Part shown: piece after piece, positions 6,295 to 12,735 of the stretch
Numbering within the stretch: position 1 is the stretch's first letter
How the letters are laid out: each line of letters starts with the position of its first letter
Assembly: GCA_049684495.1 (NCBI GenBank)
Contig: JBAVFZ010000354.1
Span: 1 to 12,735, forward strand
DNA from: JAFGKK01 sp049684495
GTDB lineage: Bacteria > Chloroflexota > Anaerolineae > Anaerolineales > RBG-16-64-43
Direction: 5' to 3'
Length of the DNA: 12,735 nt
Translations under genes and position numbers: made by a program
Notes under the pieces: generated by a model
Database searches by the model: none
Told to the model about the DNA's origin: nothing
What the model saw: the letters and a program-made list of their open reading frames with translations, nothing else

Positions 6295-6600
6295 TCACGG
6301 CGCGGGGCGCAGCTTTTCGCGCAACATTCCTATCGTGGGCGCGCCTTTCATTCCTTGAGGCGTGGAATAAACCCGGCAACAAAGGTAGTAGCGTTTGCGC
6401 TCCTCCTGCCACAAATCCACGCCATTCACTTGAAACGAAGGCGACCCCAAAAACTTCAGGCGCGTCGCATCTTCGTCGTTTACCAGCTTAACCAAATGAA
6501 TGTCCGCTTCCAGCCCTTCGGCGGCAAGCGCGGCTTTCAAGTTCTCCAGCGCGTCTTGCCACGACGGGCAGCCGTGAAAATACAACAGGTCAATTTTCAT
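6295..6600 (-). CDS. Small thioredoxin-fold protein without CxxC, with a vicinal Cys pair
   Basis: The product is 101 residues, cytosolic. The start LLYFHGCPSW has the beta-strand plus turn of a thioredoxin-fold protein, but the active-site position reads C11-P-S-W14 rather than CxxC. A second feature is C74-C75 (YYLCCRVY) near the C-terminus, and SPSFQVNG (53-60) holds the expected cis-proline region. I recall homologues beside mercury and arsenic genes. A role as As(III) or thiol carrier to ACR3 or ArsC is inference. The ATG at 6600 lies inside the end of arsC (11-nt overlap), with GGAGAAG just upstream, so translation is coupled. The 53-nt gap to acr3 holds only that gene's ribosome site. 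Confidence 0.75.
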   Translation of the reverse strand: MKIDLLYFHGCPSWQDALENLKAALAAEGLEADIHLVKLVNDEDATRLKFLGSPSFQVNGVDLWQEERKRYYLCCRVYSTPQGMKGAPTIGMLREKLRPAP

Positions 6601-6991
6601 ACTTCTCCAAAAGGGCAATCATCTCCCGCACAATGTCGTCACGCACCTTGCGGAAATCGTCCAAGCTGCCGGCCGCCGGATCGGGGAAATCGACATGCGC
6701 GCGCTTCCCCTTCCCGAGCCAGGCGGGGCAATCTTCCGCCGCCGAGGTGCAAAGAGTCACAACCAGGTCGAAATCCACGCCGCGGAAAACCTCGGCCGGC
6801 TTGGAGGTGCCTTCATGCCGGATGCCGATCTCGGCCAGCGCCGCGAGCGCCAGGGGATGCACGTACCCAACCGGCTTGGTCCCGGCGCTTACCGCCTCCC
6901 AGGCGCCGCCCAAGCGCGCGTTGACGATTGCCTCCGCCATCGGCGAGCGGCACGAATTGCCGGTGCAGGGGAAAAGCACTTTGCGCTTCAT
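6590..6991 (-). CDS. arsC: Arsenate reductase, thioredoxin-coupled low-molecular-weight phosphatase type
   Basis: This 133-residue cytosolic enzyme reduces As(V) to As(III). The phosphatase-like P-loop C9-TGNS-C14-R15 and the general acid in DFPDP (D104) are present. The resolving pair C81 and C88 (LCTSAAEDCP) matches the three-cysteine relay of the pI258-type ArsC, which is regenerated by thioredoxin rather than glutaredoxin. The start at 6991 overlaps the preceding thioredoxin-like gene by 4 nt (ATGA), and the gene end overlaps the next by 11 nt. It works with ACR3, which exports its product. Confidence 0.95.
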   Translation of the reverse strand: MKRKVLFPCTGNSCRSPMAEAIVNARLGGAWEAVSAGTKPVGYVHPLALAALAEIGIRHEGTSKPAEVFRGVDFDLVVTLCTSAAEDCPAWLGKGKRAHVDFPDPAAGSLDDFRKVRDDIVREMIALLEKYEN

Positions 6992-7242
6992 ACGGCGGGT
7001 TTCATCGCCTCCGTCAGCCATCCGGCCACTTCGGCCGGCGAGGGGATGCGCCCCGCGCAGACCAGCTTTTCGTTGATAACGAGGCCGGGCGTGGACATAA
7101 TGTTGTATTCCATGATCTCGCTGTAATCCGTCACTTTGACGATCTCGGCCTCGGCTTTGATATTGTCGACGGCCTGCCGGGCGATGGCCTCCACCTTTTT
7201 GCAATTGGCGCAACCGGAACCCAGAACTTTAATGATGATCAT
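6988..7242 (-). CDS. Thioredoxin-like small redox protein (MTH895/TM0996 type)
   Basis: This is an 84-residue cytosolic protein. IKVLGSGCANCKK carries the redox motif C11-A-N-C14, and the cis-Pro loop is STPGLVIN (50-57). A third cysteine, C62, follows in LVCAGRIP, a typical family ending. Such proteins are commonly linked to COG0701 permeases and ArsR regulators. It is a plausible reductant for the ArsC next to it (4-nt overlap), but this is inference. The start at 7242 has AAAGGAG about 9 nt upstream; a longer in-frame start at 7320 would overlap the permease gene and lacks a ribosome site. Confidence 0.85.
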   Translation of the reverse strand: MIIIKVLGSGCANCKKVEAIARQAVDNIKAEAEIVKVTDYSEIMEYNIMSTPGLVINEKLVCAGRIPSPAEVAGWLTEAMKPAV

Positions 7243-7306
7243 GGGGGACGCTCCTTTGGCGGATGGGAAATTCCCGGATCCCGAAGGCCGCCGATCCGGT
7301 TCGAAA

Positions 7307-8362
7307 TTAAATGACGGCATTGAACAGATAGCCGGTGAGGATGATCGCCACGGCGATGACGCCGACGAAGACCGCGATCAGCGGGATCTTGAGCACCCGG
7401 CGCAGGATGATCAACTCCGGCAGGCTCAACCCGACCACCGACATCATGAAAGCCAGCACGGTGCCGAGCGATGCGCCTTTTTCCATCAGCGCGCTGACGA
7501 TCGGGATCACACCCGCCGCGTTGGAGTACAGCGGGATGCCGAGCAGCACGGCTGCGGGAACCGACCACCAAGCCTGTTTACCCATGATCCCAACCAGCGC
7601 CGCTTCCGGCATATACCCGTGTATCCCCGCCCCGACGGCGATGCCGACGACCACGTACAGCCAGACCTTTCCGACGATCTCGCGCACGGATGCCTGCGCG
7701 CGGCGGAGGCGCGTCTGCAGATCGAGACTCTCGCCTTCCAGGACCCCCCGCTTTTGCATCTGCCATACGAAATCCTCCACAAACCGTTCCATCTTCAGCC
7801 GCCCGATAATCACCCCGGCCAGGATGGCGATAACCAGCCCGGAGACGATGTACAACCCGGCCACCTTCCAGCCGAAAAGGCCGAAGAGCATCACCACCGC
7901 CACCTCGTTGATTGTGGGCGCGGCGATCAGAAAGGAGAAAGTAACGCCCAGCGGGATTCCGGATTCGACAAACCCGATAAAAAGCGGAACGGCCGAGCAC
8001 GAACAAAACGGCGTGACGATTCCAAGCATGGCGGCCAGGATGTTGCCGACACCTTCGCGTTTGCCGCCCAGCAGGGCGCGGGTGCGTTCCGGGGGAAAAA
8101 AGGTGCGCAGCAGCGAAACGAGGAAGATCATCCCGGAAAGCAGCAGCAGAATTTTCGGCGTGTCGTAGAGAAAAAAGGCCGCGGCGTCTCCCAGCCGGGA
8201 GCCGCGCGCGAGCCCGAGCGCGGAATACGCGAGCCAATCCGCCAGCGGTTGGATGAGGATATAGGCCGCGACCCAGGCCAACGCCGCCCCTCCGATCAGA
8301 ATATAAATCCGCCCCGCGGAAGGCCGCGGAGGGAGAAGGGGAGAAGGAACGGAAGGTTCCAT
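7307..8362 (-). CDS. arsP: COG0701/DUF318 permease, ArsP-like
   Basis: This 351-residue integral membrane protein has about eight to nine hydrophobic segments. The family signature TPFCSCSAVPLFIGF (117-131) holds C120 and C122, IAAPTINE (147-153) follows, and PLYSNAAGVIPI is the matching motif in the second half. A cytoplasmic loop at about 188-228 is charged. ArsP members export trivalent organoarsenicals; other COG0701 members have been linked to other metals, so the substrate is inferred from context. It begins 3 nt after arsR. A 64-nt gap precedes the thioredoxin gene. Confidence is high for the family and moderate for the symbol. Confidence 0.82.
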   Translation of the reverse strand: MEPSVPSPLLPPRPSAGRIYILIGGAALAWVAAYILIQPLADWLAYSALGLARGSRLGDAAAFFLYDTPKILLLLSGMIFLVSLLRTFFPPERTRALLGGKREGVGNILAAMLGIVTPFCSCSAVPLFIGFVESGIPLGVTFSFLIAAPTINEVAVVMLFGLFGWKVAGLYIVSGLVIAILAGVIIGRLKMERFVEDFVWQMQKRGVLEGESLDLQTRLRRAQASVREIVGKVWLYVVVGIAVGAGIHGYMPEAALVGIMGKQAWWSVPAAVLLGIPLYSNAAGVIPIVSALMEKGASLGTVLAFMMSVVGLSLPELIILRRVLKIPLIAVFVGVIAVAIILTGYLFNAVI

Positions 8363-8365
8363 GGG

Positions 8366-8767
8366 TTAGGTAGTCTCTTTCATGGCGGCCTTTGCCGCAG
8401 CCGGCGCGGGAGAAGTTCTTGGATGGGTCTCGTTCTCGGGCGAACACTTTGGGCAGGGACAATCCTCATGCGGTCTGCGCGCGCGGCTCCCGGGCCGGGA
8501 CGCCGGGCCGCCGGCTTTGTCGATCAACGCGAAGATATCCCGCCGGACCACCCGGTAATATATGTTCCACCCGTCGCGCCGATCCTGAACCAAGCCGGCT
8601 TCCTTTAAGACCGCGAGTTGCTGGGAGATGTACGCCTGGCGCATGCCCAGGGCGCTTTCCAGGTGGCACACGCATTGTTCGCCGCCGCGCAATGCGTCCA
8701 GAATCGCAAGCCGCACGGGATGACCGAGCGCTTTAAAGTCACGGGCCATGGATGTCAATTCGTCCAT
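8366..8767 (-). CDS. arsR: ArsR-family As(III)-responsive repressor
   Basis: This is a 133-residue winged-helix repressor. The DNA-binding helix-turn-helix is LESALGMRQAYISQQLAVLKEAGLV (37-61), preceded by the metal-site motif C32-V-C34-H, equivalent to ELCVCDL of classical ArsR. A C-terminal tail adds C103-P-C105-PK-C108, so a three- or four-thiolate As(III) site could form across both regions. ATGs lie at 8773 and 8767; GAGGA abuts the first but is 6 nt from the second, so 8767 was chosen. The binding site is probably the palindrome at 8788-8803. It is the first gene of the arsenic operon and should be autorepressing. Confidence 0.93.
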   Translation of the reverse strand: MDELTSMARDFKALGHPVRLAILDALRGGEQCVCHLESALGMRQAYISQQLAVLKEAGLVQDRRDGWNIYYRVVRRDIFALIDKAGGPASRPGSRARRPHEDCPCPKCSPENETHPRTSPAPAAAKAAMKETT

Positions 8768-8787
8768 ATCCATTCCTCGGCAATCAT

Positions 8788-8803
8788 ATTCAATTTATTG
8801 AAT
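8788..8803. promoter_or_regulatory. ArsR operator palindrome
   Basis: ATTCAATTTATTGAAT is two perfect 7-bp half-sites around a TT. Its shape (ATTCAA-n4-TTGAAT) fits known ArsR/SmtB operators. It covers half of the -10 box and the expected transcription start, so bound repressor would block RNA polymerase directly. Confidence 0.8.
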
Positions 8804-8829
8804 GTAATATTCCCGGTCGGGTTTGTCAA
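8801..8829 (-). promoter_or_regulatory. Promoter of the arsenic operon
   Basis: On the minus strand a perfect -35 TTGACA (8829-8824) is followed by a 17-nt spacer and -10 TACATT (8806-8801, 4 of 6). The start point would be near 8794, giving a leader of about 25 nt with the GAGGA ribosome site. Confidence 0.75.
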
Positions 8830-8933
8830 GCCCGCCGTTTTTAGGAAGAGGATTACAATCCTGGTGCTTTTCCCGGATAAGTCCGCCGGTCGCCGACGCG
8901 GTTTTTTTAAATGGAATGGCAGAAAGGATCCCA

Positions 8934-9848
8934 ATGCCCATGGATGAAACACTGGTGATCGAAACCCAATCTCTGACGAAAACGTACGGCAAGGCGCGCG
9001 GAATTGAAAAACTCGACCTGCGCGTGAAGCGCGGGGAAATCTTCGGCTTCCTCGGCCCCAACGGCGCCGGGAAAACCACCACCCTGCGCATGCTGTTGGA
9101 CATTATTCACCCGACGCGTGGTTCGGCTTCCGTCCTGGGCATGGATCCGCAGAAAGAAGGGCTCGCCGTCCGGCGTAAAGTCGGCTATTTGCCGGGCGAC
9201 CTTGCGCTGTATCCGGACCTGACCGGGAATGAAGTGTTGGAGTATTCCTCCCATATGCGCGGCGGCGTTCCCCGCGCAGAAATCGACCGCCTGGTCAAAC
9301 GGATGGAGATCGACCTAAGCCGCCCGATCCGCGCGTATTCCCGCGGGAACCGGCAAAAAATTGGATTAATCCTCGCCTTGATGCACAAACCGGAACTGGT
9401 CATTCTGGACGAACCGACCAGCGGATTGGATCCCCTCATCCAACAGGTTCTCTATGAATTATTGGAAGATGTCCGGAAGGACGGGCGGACAGTTTTCTTT
9501 TCATCCCACGTCCTGCCCGAAGTGGAGCGCCTTTGCGACCGGGTGGGCATCCTGCGGGAAGGGGAACTGGTCGCGGTGGAGGCGGTTGCCGGATTGAAGC
9601 AGAAAGCCATCCGCCGGATGGATTTTGTGTTCGAGAACCCCGTCCCGGCGGAAACCTTCCGCTCCGTCCCCGGCGTCACCGAGGTGATGGGCACCGGATC
9701 CACCCTCAGCATGGTCGTTCAGGGGAATCTGGATTCCCTGATTAAAGCCGTCGCGCAGCACCCGCTGCGCAACATCGTCACCTACGAACCCAATCTGGAA
9801 GAATTCTTCCTGGCGTTCTACCGCGAAGGAGGATCCTATGCTGCGTAA
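8934..9848 (+). CDS. ABC transporter ATP-binding protein (exporter type)
   Basis: This 304-residue ATPase belongs to the CcmA/NatA-like family and pairs with the membrane protein encoded next. Walker A GPNGAGKTT is at 41-49. The signature is the degenerate YSRGNRQK (135-142). Walker B VILDEP (156-161) with SGLD (163-166) and the H-loop H192 (SSHV) follow. The usual Q-loop glutamine region reads GYLPGDLALYP. The last 90 residues form a subfamily-specific C-terminal domain. The ATG at 8934 has AAAGGA 5 nt upstream; in-frame ATGs at 8823 and 8916 lack this. It diverges from arsR across about 160 nt. The substrate cannot be told. Confidence 0.92.
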   Translation: MPMDETLVIETQSLTKTYGKARGIEKLDLRVKRGEIFGFLGPNGAGKTTTLRMLLDIIHPTRGSASVLGMDPQKEGLAVRRKVGYLPGDLALYPDLTGNEVLEYSSHMRGGVPRAEIDRLVKRMEIDLSRPIRAYSRGNRQKIGLILALMHKPELVILDEPTSGLDPLIQQVLYELLEDVRKDGRTVFFSSHVLPEVERLCDRVGILREGELVAVEAVAGLKQKAIRRMDFVFENPVPAETFRSVPGVTEVMGTGSTLSMVVQGNLDSLIKAVAQHPLRNIVTYEPNLEEFFLAFYREGGSYAA

Positions 9849-10632
9849 TATTTTCCTGAAGACTCTTCGCGACCAGGTGATGGCCATTTTAGGTTGGGGA
9901 TTGGGCGTCGGCTCGCTGGCGATCTTCACGCAGCTCTTTTACCCATCCCTCTCGGCGAACCGGCAGTTGGAGAATTTCATGGGAAGCCTGCCGGAAGGAT
10001 TTATGGCTTTCTTCGGCAATGTGCAGGCGGTCGGATCGGTGGAAGGGTACATGACCTACACCCTGCTGGTCTATTTGCCGCTCGTGCTTTGCATCTACTC
10101 GATCGCCGCCGCGACCGGAATGGTGACGGCCGAGGTGGAAAAAGGGACGATGGAGTTCCTGCTCTCGCATCCCCTTCCACGGTGGCGGATTCTTCTGGAG
10201 AAGTATGCCGCCCTGTCCGCGGCCGTGCTGGCTATCGGGCTTCAAATCGGTTTATGCATGGTCATCGGCGGATGGCTCATCCAATCCGACGTGCCGGCCG
10301 TCCGCTGGATGCTGGCCGGAATTCAGACGGTCCCGATCACGCTCTTTTTCGGATCGGTGGCGTTTGGCTTGGCCTGCGCCGTCCGCGGCAGCGCCACGGC
10401 ATCGGGCACGGCGGCCACCCTGGCCGTCGGCGGTTTCATCCTCAACGGCCTGGTCCCGCTTTCCGACAAGCTGGCGCCGGTCAAGGAATGGACTCTCTAT
10501 TACTGGTACTCCGCCAGCCGGCCGCTCTCGGCCGGCATTCTCCCGGGACACGCCGCCATCCTGATTCTCGGCTCCTTATTGTTCCTGGGAATGGGCCTGG
10601 CCGCGTTCCGGCAGCGGGATATTCTGCCCTAG
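9838..10632 (+). CDS. ABC-2 type transporter permease
   Basis: This 264-residue membrane subunit has six likely helices, at about 16-36, 72-94, 118-146, 158-180, 187-206 and 238-257. The AEVEKGTMEFLLSHP segment (98-112) is the coupling-helix region usual in ABC-2 permeases. It overlaps the ATPase gene by 11 nt, so the two are translationally coupled and form one exporter, probably as a dimer of each. AAGGAGG lies just upstream of the start. Substrate unknown; it could be a lipid, peptide, drug or ion. Confidence 0.88.
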   Translation: MLRNIFLKTLRDQVMAILGWGLGVGSLAIFTQLFYPSLSANRQLENFMGSLPEGFMAFFGNVQAVGSVEGYMTYTLLVYLPLVLCIYSIAAATGMVTAEVEKGTMEFLLSHPLPRWRILLEKYAALSAAVLAIGLQIGLCMVIGGWLIQSDVPAVRWMLAGIQTVPITLFFGSVAFGLACAVRGSATASGTAATLAVGGFILNGLVPLSDKLAPVKEWTLYYWYSASRPLSAGILPGHAAILILGSLLFLGMGLAAFRQRDILP

Positions 10633-10667
10633 ACGGCCGATCCGGGCGTCCTTGCCCGCCTAAACCA

Positions 10668-10698
10668 CTGGAAAGGCCGCGCCCTTCCAGGGCTGTTT
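10668..10698 (+). terminator. Possible terminator after the ABC exporter genes
   Basis: CTGGAAAGG (10668-10676) pairs with CCCTTCCAG (10682-10690) with one A-C mismatch and a 5-nt loop, followed by GGCTGTTTAATT. The U-run is short, so this is a weak candidate. The remaining gap to the RNase Z gene holds a possible -10 (TAGAAT, 10730-10735) with no good -35. Confidence 0.4.
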
Positions 10699-10769
10699 AA
10701 TTCCCATAAATACCGGTCCCTCGTTGCGGTAGAATCCTTTCATCCTTAGCCGAACTTCCGGAGAACTCC

Positions 10770-11690
10770 TTGTTCGATATCGTCTTCCTCGGCACCTCCG
10801 CCTCCGCTCCTTCCATCCAACGCGGCCTGCCGTCGCAGATGGTGATGCACAAGGAGTACCGGTTCCTGATCGATTGCGGCGAAGGAACCCAGCGGCAGAT
10901 CCTGCAATCCGGGCTCGGGTTCAAGCGCCTGGACAAAATCCTGATCACGCATTCCCACCTGGACCACATTCTCGGGCTGGCCGGATTGCTCTCGACCTTC
11001 ATGCGCTGGGAAGCGATCGAAAAACTGGAAATCTGGGCCGGGCAACCGGCCCTTGCGCGCATCCGGGATCTCCTGCACGGGGTGGTGTTGCGCGGCGCAA
11101 ACCCTCCCGTAAAGCTCGAGTTGAATGTGATCGAACCGGGATGCCTAATGGAAGATGAAACCTTCCAGCTTTCCGCATTCCCCGTGACCCATCGCGGCGG
11201 CGGAACGTTCGGTTTTCTGTTCGAAGAAAAGCCGCGCCGGCCGTTCCTGGCCGGAAAAGCGGACGCCCTGGGTGTGCCGCCCGGCCCGCTGCGCGCGCAG
11301 CTCGTCGCGGGTAAACCCTGCACCCTGCCGGACGGCTCCCGGGTCTCTCCGGACGACGTGCTCGGGGATCTTGCTCCCGGGACCCGCCTGGCGTTTGTCG
11401 GAGATTGCGGTCGGACGGATAATATATTGGACCACTGCCGGCGGGCGGACGGGCTGGTGATCGAATCCACCTACCTCGAAGTGGAGGCGGATCTGGCGCG
11501 GGAGTTTTCCCACCTGACCGCCCGGCAGGCAGCGAGCCTCGCGCGCGAGGCGCAGGTCCGGCGGCTGTTCCTGACCCACCTCTCGCGGAGATACCGCGAC
11601 CGGGAAGTCGCCGAAGAAGCGCGGATGGTCTTTCCGGAGACGACGGTGGTGAAGGATTTCGACCGCTTTTCGATCGCACGGGAAAAGTGA
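10770..11690 (+). CDS. rnz: Ribonuclease Z (tRNA 3'-end processing endonuclease)
   Basis: This 306-residue metallo-beta-lactamase-fold enzyme cleaves the 3' trailer from tRNA precursors, with two zinc ions. The ligand motif is THSHLDH (H61, H63, D65, H66), then H141 (VTHRGGG), D212 (GDCGRT) and H270 (LTHLSRRY). The flexible-arm region AGKADALGVPPGPL (161-174) is the tRNA-binding exosite and separates RNase Z from other lactamase-fold proteins. The usual HxHGDH has Leu in place of Gly. The start is TTG at 10770, since GGAG lies 6 nt upstream and the LGTSASAP strand follows at once. It stands alone between the exporter and the sensor. Confidence 0.93.
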   Translation: MFDIVFLGTSASAPSIQRGLPSQMVMHKEYRFLIDCGEGTQRQILQSGLGFKRLDKILITHSHLDHILGLAGLLSTFMRWEAIEKLEIWAGQPALARIRDLLHGVVLRGANPPVKLELNVIEPGCLMEDETFQLSAFPVTHRGGGTFGFLFEEKPRRPFLAGKADALGVPPGPLRAQLVAGKPCTLPDGSRVSPDDVLGDLAPGTRLAFVGDCGRTDNILDHCRRADGLVIESTYLEVEADLAREFSHLTARQAASLAREAQVRRLFLTHLSRRYRDREVAEEARMVFPETTVVKDFDRFSIAREK

Positions 11691-11755
11691 ACGGACGAGC
11701 GGTACGAAGGAGAGTGAGTCTGTGAACCTTGGTGGAAGGATGCGGGATATCCCCC

Positions 11756-11773
11756 ATCCCGTGAAAGCGGGAT
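11756..11773 (+). other. Small hairpin directly before the sensor gene
   Basis: ATCCCG (11756-11761) pairs with CGGGAT (11768-11773) around a 6-nt loop and ends 2 nt before the ATG at 11776. It covers the only place where a ribosome site could lie, so it could reduce initiation. I matched it to no known riboswitch. Confidence 0.35.
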
Positions 11774-11775
11774 AG

Positions 11776-12735
11776 ATGCTTCGCTGGCTGCGCAACTACC
11801 CGATCGTACTGCGAACCATGGTGATGACGGTCATGGCGGTCGTCATCGTCCTGGCGTTCTTTGCTTTCCTCGGGTCGAATGCGGTGGAAGACAGCACGCG
11901 GGAGATCCAGCAGATGCAATTGCGCTACGCCGGGTTGGCGGCGGACAGCCTGGATTCCCAACTTGAGAACTGCTTTCGAGCCCTGGCCCGGCAAGCGGAT
12001 GTGCTGGCTGCCGACCCGAACACTTCGATATCGGTAAATGACATCCTCCCCCCTTTGCTCCACACGGGATTGTTCCCGAATGGAGTGTTCTTCCTGGATC
12101 CGGCCGGCACCATCATAGCGGCGGAGCCGTCCATGACCGATGCGGCGATGCAAAAACTACGGGAAGCACCCGTCGTGCGGAAGGCCCTTACGACCGGCCT
12201 CCGCCAGACGGGGGATTTTCCATCCGGCGCCGGCGGCGATCCGCAAGTGATCCTCCTGGAACCGGTTAAGGATTCCAAAGGAACCGTCATCGGCTGGCTC
12301 GGAGGCATGGCGGATCTGGCGGCCTTCCCGTTCGTCCTCGGGGAGCAGACCGGCAGCCAGGCATTGATCATCGATTCCGCCGGGAACGGACTTGCGCTTG
12401 ACGGCGACAACCACCTCGCCATCCTGCCGGTACTGTATTATGCGGAGCTGCTGCCCTACCTTCAGAAGCAGGAACCCGGAATCGCCCGCCTGGACAAATC
12501 CGTAATCCACACCGAAGACAGCATCATCGCGGTTTTATCCCCGCTCGAGAATGCCCCATGGACCGTTGTGATCGAATCCCCGGAAACGGAAGTATACGGC
12601 CTGCTGACAACCCTGCGCTGGCAATTTGTGTATTTCGGGGCGATCATTCTTGTGGTGGCGGTCGTCTCGGCGTGGATTTTTAATGAGGTGGTCCTCGGAC
12701 CGATCCGGGTGCTCCTGCGCGCCACACGCCAGCTG
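11776..12735 (+). CDS. Transmembrane dCache/HAMP sensor protein, 5' part only
   Basis: The frame stays open for 320 codons to the window end. An N-terminal helix (about 11-33) anchors the protein. Residues 34-275 form an extracytoplasmic sensor of dCache type, with two PAS-like strand patterns (GVFFLDPAGTIIAAEP near 103-118 and ALIIDSAGNGLALDGD near 196-211). A second membrane helix at about 279-302 leads to GPIRVLLRATRQL, the start of a HAMP linker. The output domain (histidine kinase, diguanylate cyclase or chemoreceptor) lies outside. An in-frame TAG abuts the ATG, so no longer start exists; the ribosome site is poor. The ligand is unknown. Confidence 0.8.
   Translation, partial: MLRWLRNYPIVLRTMVMTVMAVVIVLAFFAFLGSNAVEDSTREIQQMQLRYAGLAADSLDSQLENCFRALARQADVLAADPNTSISVNDILPPLLHTGLFPNGVFFLDPAGTIIAAEPSMTDAAMQKLREAPVVRKALTTGLRQTGDFPSGAGGDPQVILLEPVKDSKGTVIGWLGGMADLAAFPFVLGEQTGSQALIIDSAGNGLALDGDNHLAILPVLYYAELLPYLQKQEPGIARLDKSVIHTEDSIIAVLSPLENAPWTVVIESPETEVYGLLTTLRWQFVYFGAIILVVAVVSAWIFNEVVLGPIRVLLRATRQL

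Noticed and set aside
7136..8608. Plus-strand open frame of 490 codons across the permease and arsR
   Set aside because: Antisense to the permease, arsR and part of the thioredoxin-like gene; low-complexity Asp/Arg/His/Gln-rich product and no ribosome site.
11691..11775. T-box or c-di-GMP riboswitch before the sensor gene
   Set aside because: The GGTGGAAGGATGCGGG stretch looks faintly T-box-like, but the conserved motifs and a terminator are missing, and 85 nt is too short.
10999..12153. Minus-strand open frame of 384 codons opposite RNase Z and the sensor
   Set aside because: Spans two supported plus-strand genes and their spacer; the product has no motif and an Arg/Pro/Gly bias typical of antisense frames.

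Overview
The window is about 12.7 kb of GC-rich bacterial DNA with dense genes in short operons. It carries three kinds of dispersed palindromic intergenic repeat. Gene content (ACR3 arsenite pump, DUF438-type PAS proteins, a dCache sensor, ABC exporter pairs) and repeat style suggest an environmental bacterium, perhaps Chloroflexota (Anaerolineae-like). This assignment is a weak inference, because no rRNA or marker protein that I can place is present.

Left part, all on the minus strand (159-4355): a cation diffusion facilitator (CDF) metal transporter, a class I SAM methyltransferase, two tandem 150-residue PAS proteins, and an aldo/keto reductase (AKR). The two PAS genes are paralogues. Palindromic elements lie upstream of each. 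Directly after the second PAS gene is an 11-codon relic of a second AKR gene, which suggests that an AKR-PAS unit was duplicated and one AKR copy was then deleted.

Centre, minus strand (8829 down to 4530): a seven-gene arsenic resistance operon in the order arsR, ArsP-like permease, CxxC thioredoxin-like protein, arsC (thioredoxin-coupled type), a second thioredoxin-fold protein without CxxC, acr3, and a SAM methyltransferase. A near-consensus promoter with a 16-bp palindromic operator over its -10 box precedes arsR. The logic is: ArsR senses As(III) and derepresses; ArsC reduces As(V) to As(III); ACR3 pumps As(III) out; the permease may export organoarsenicals; the small redox proteins probably supply or relay thiols.

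Right part, plus strand (8934-12735): a divergent ABC exporter pair (ATPase and ABC-2 permease, overlapping by 11 nt), ribonuclease Z starting at TTG, and the 5' part of a dCache/HAMP transmembrane sensor that runs off the window end.

I saw no tRNA, rRNA, CRISPR array, transposase or integrase. No stretch longer than 300 bases lacks a gene; the largest gap (3189-3383) is filled with palindromes.
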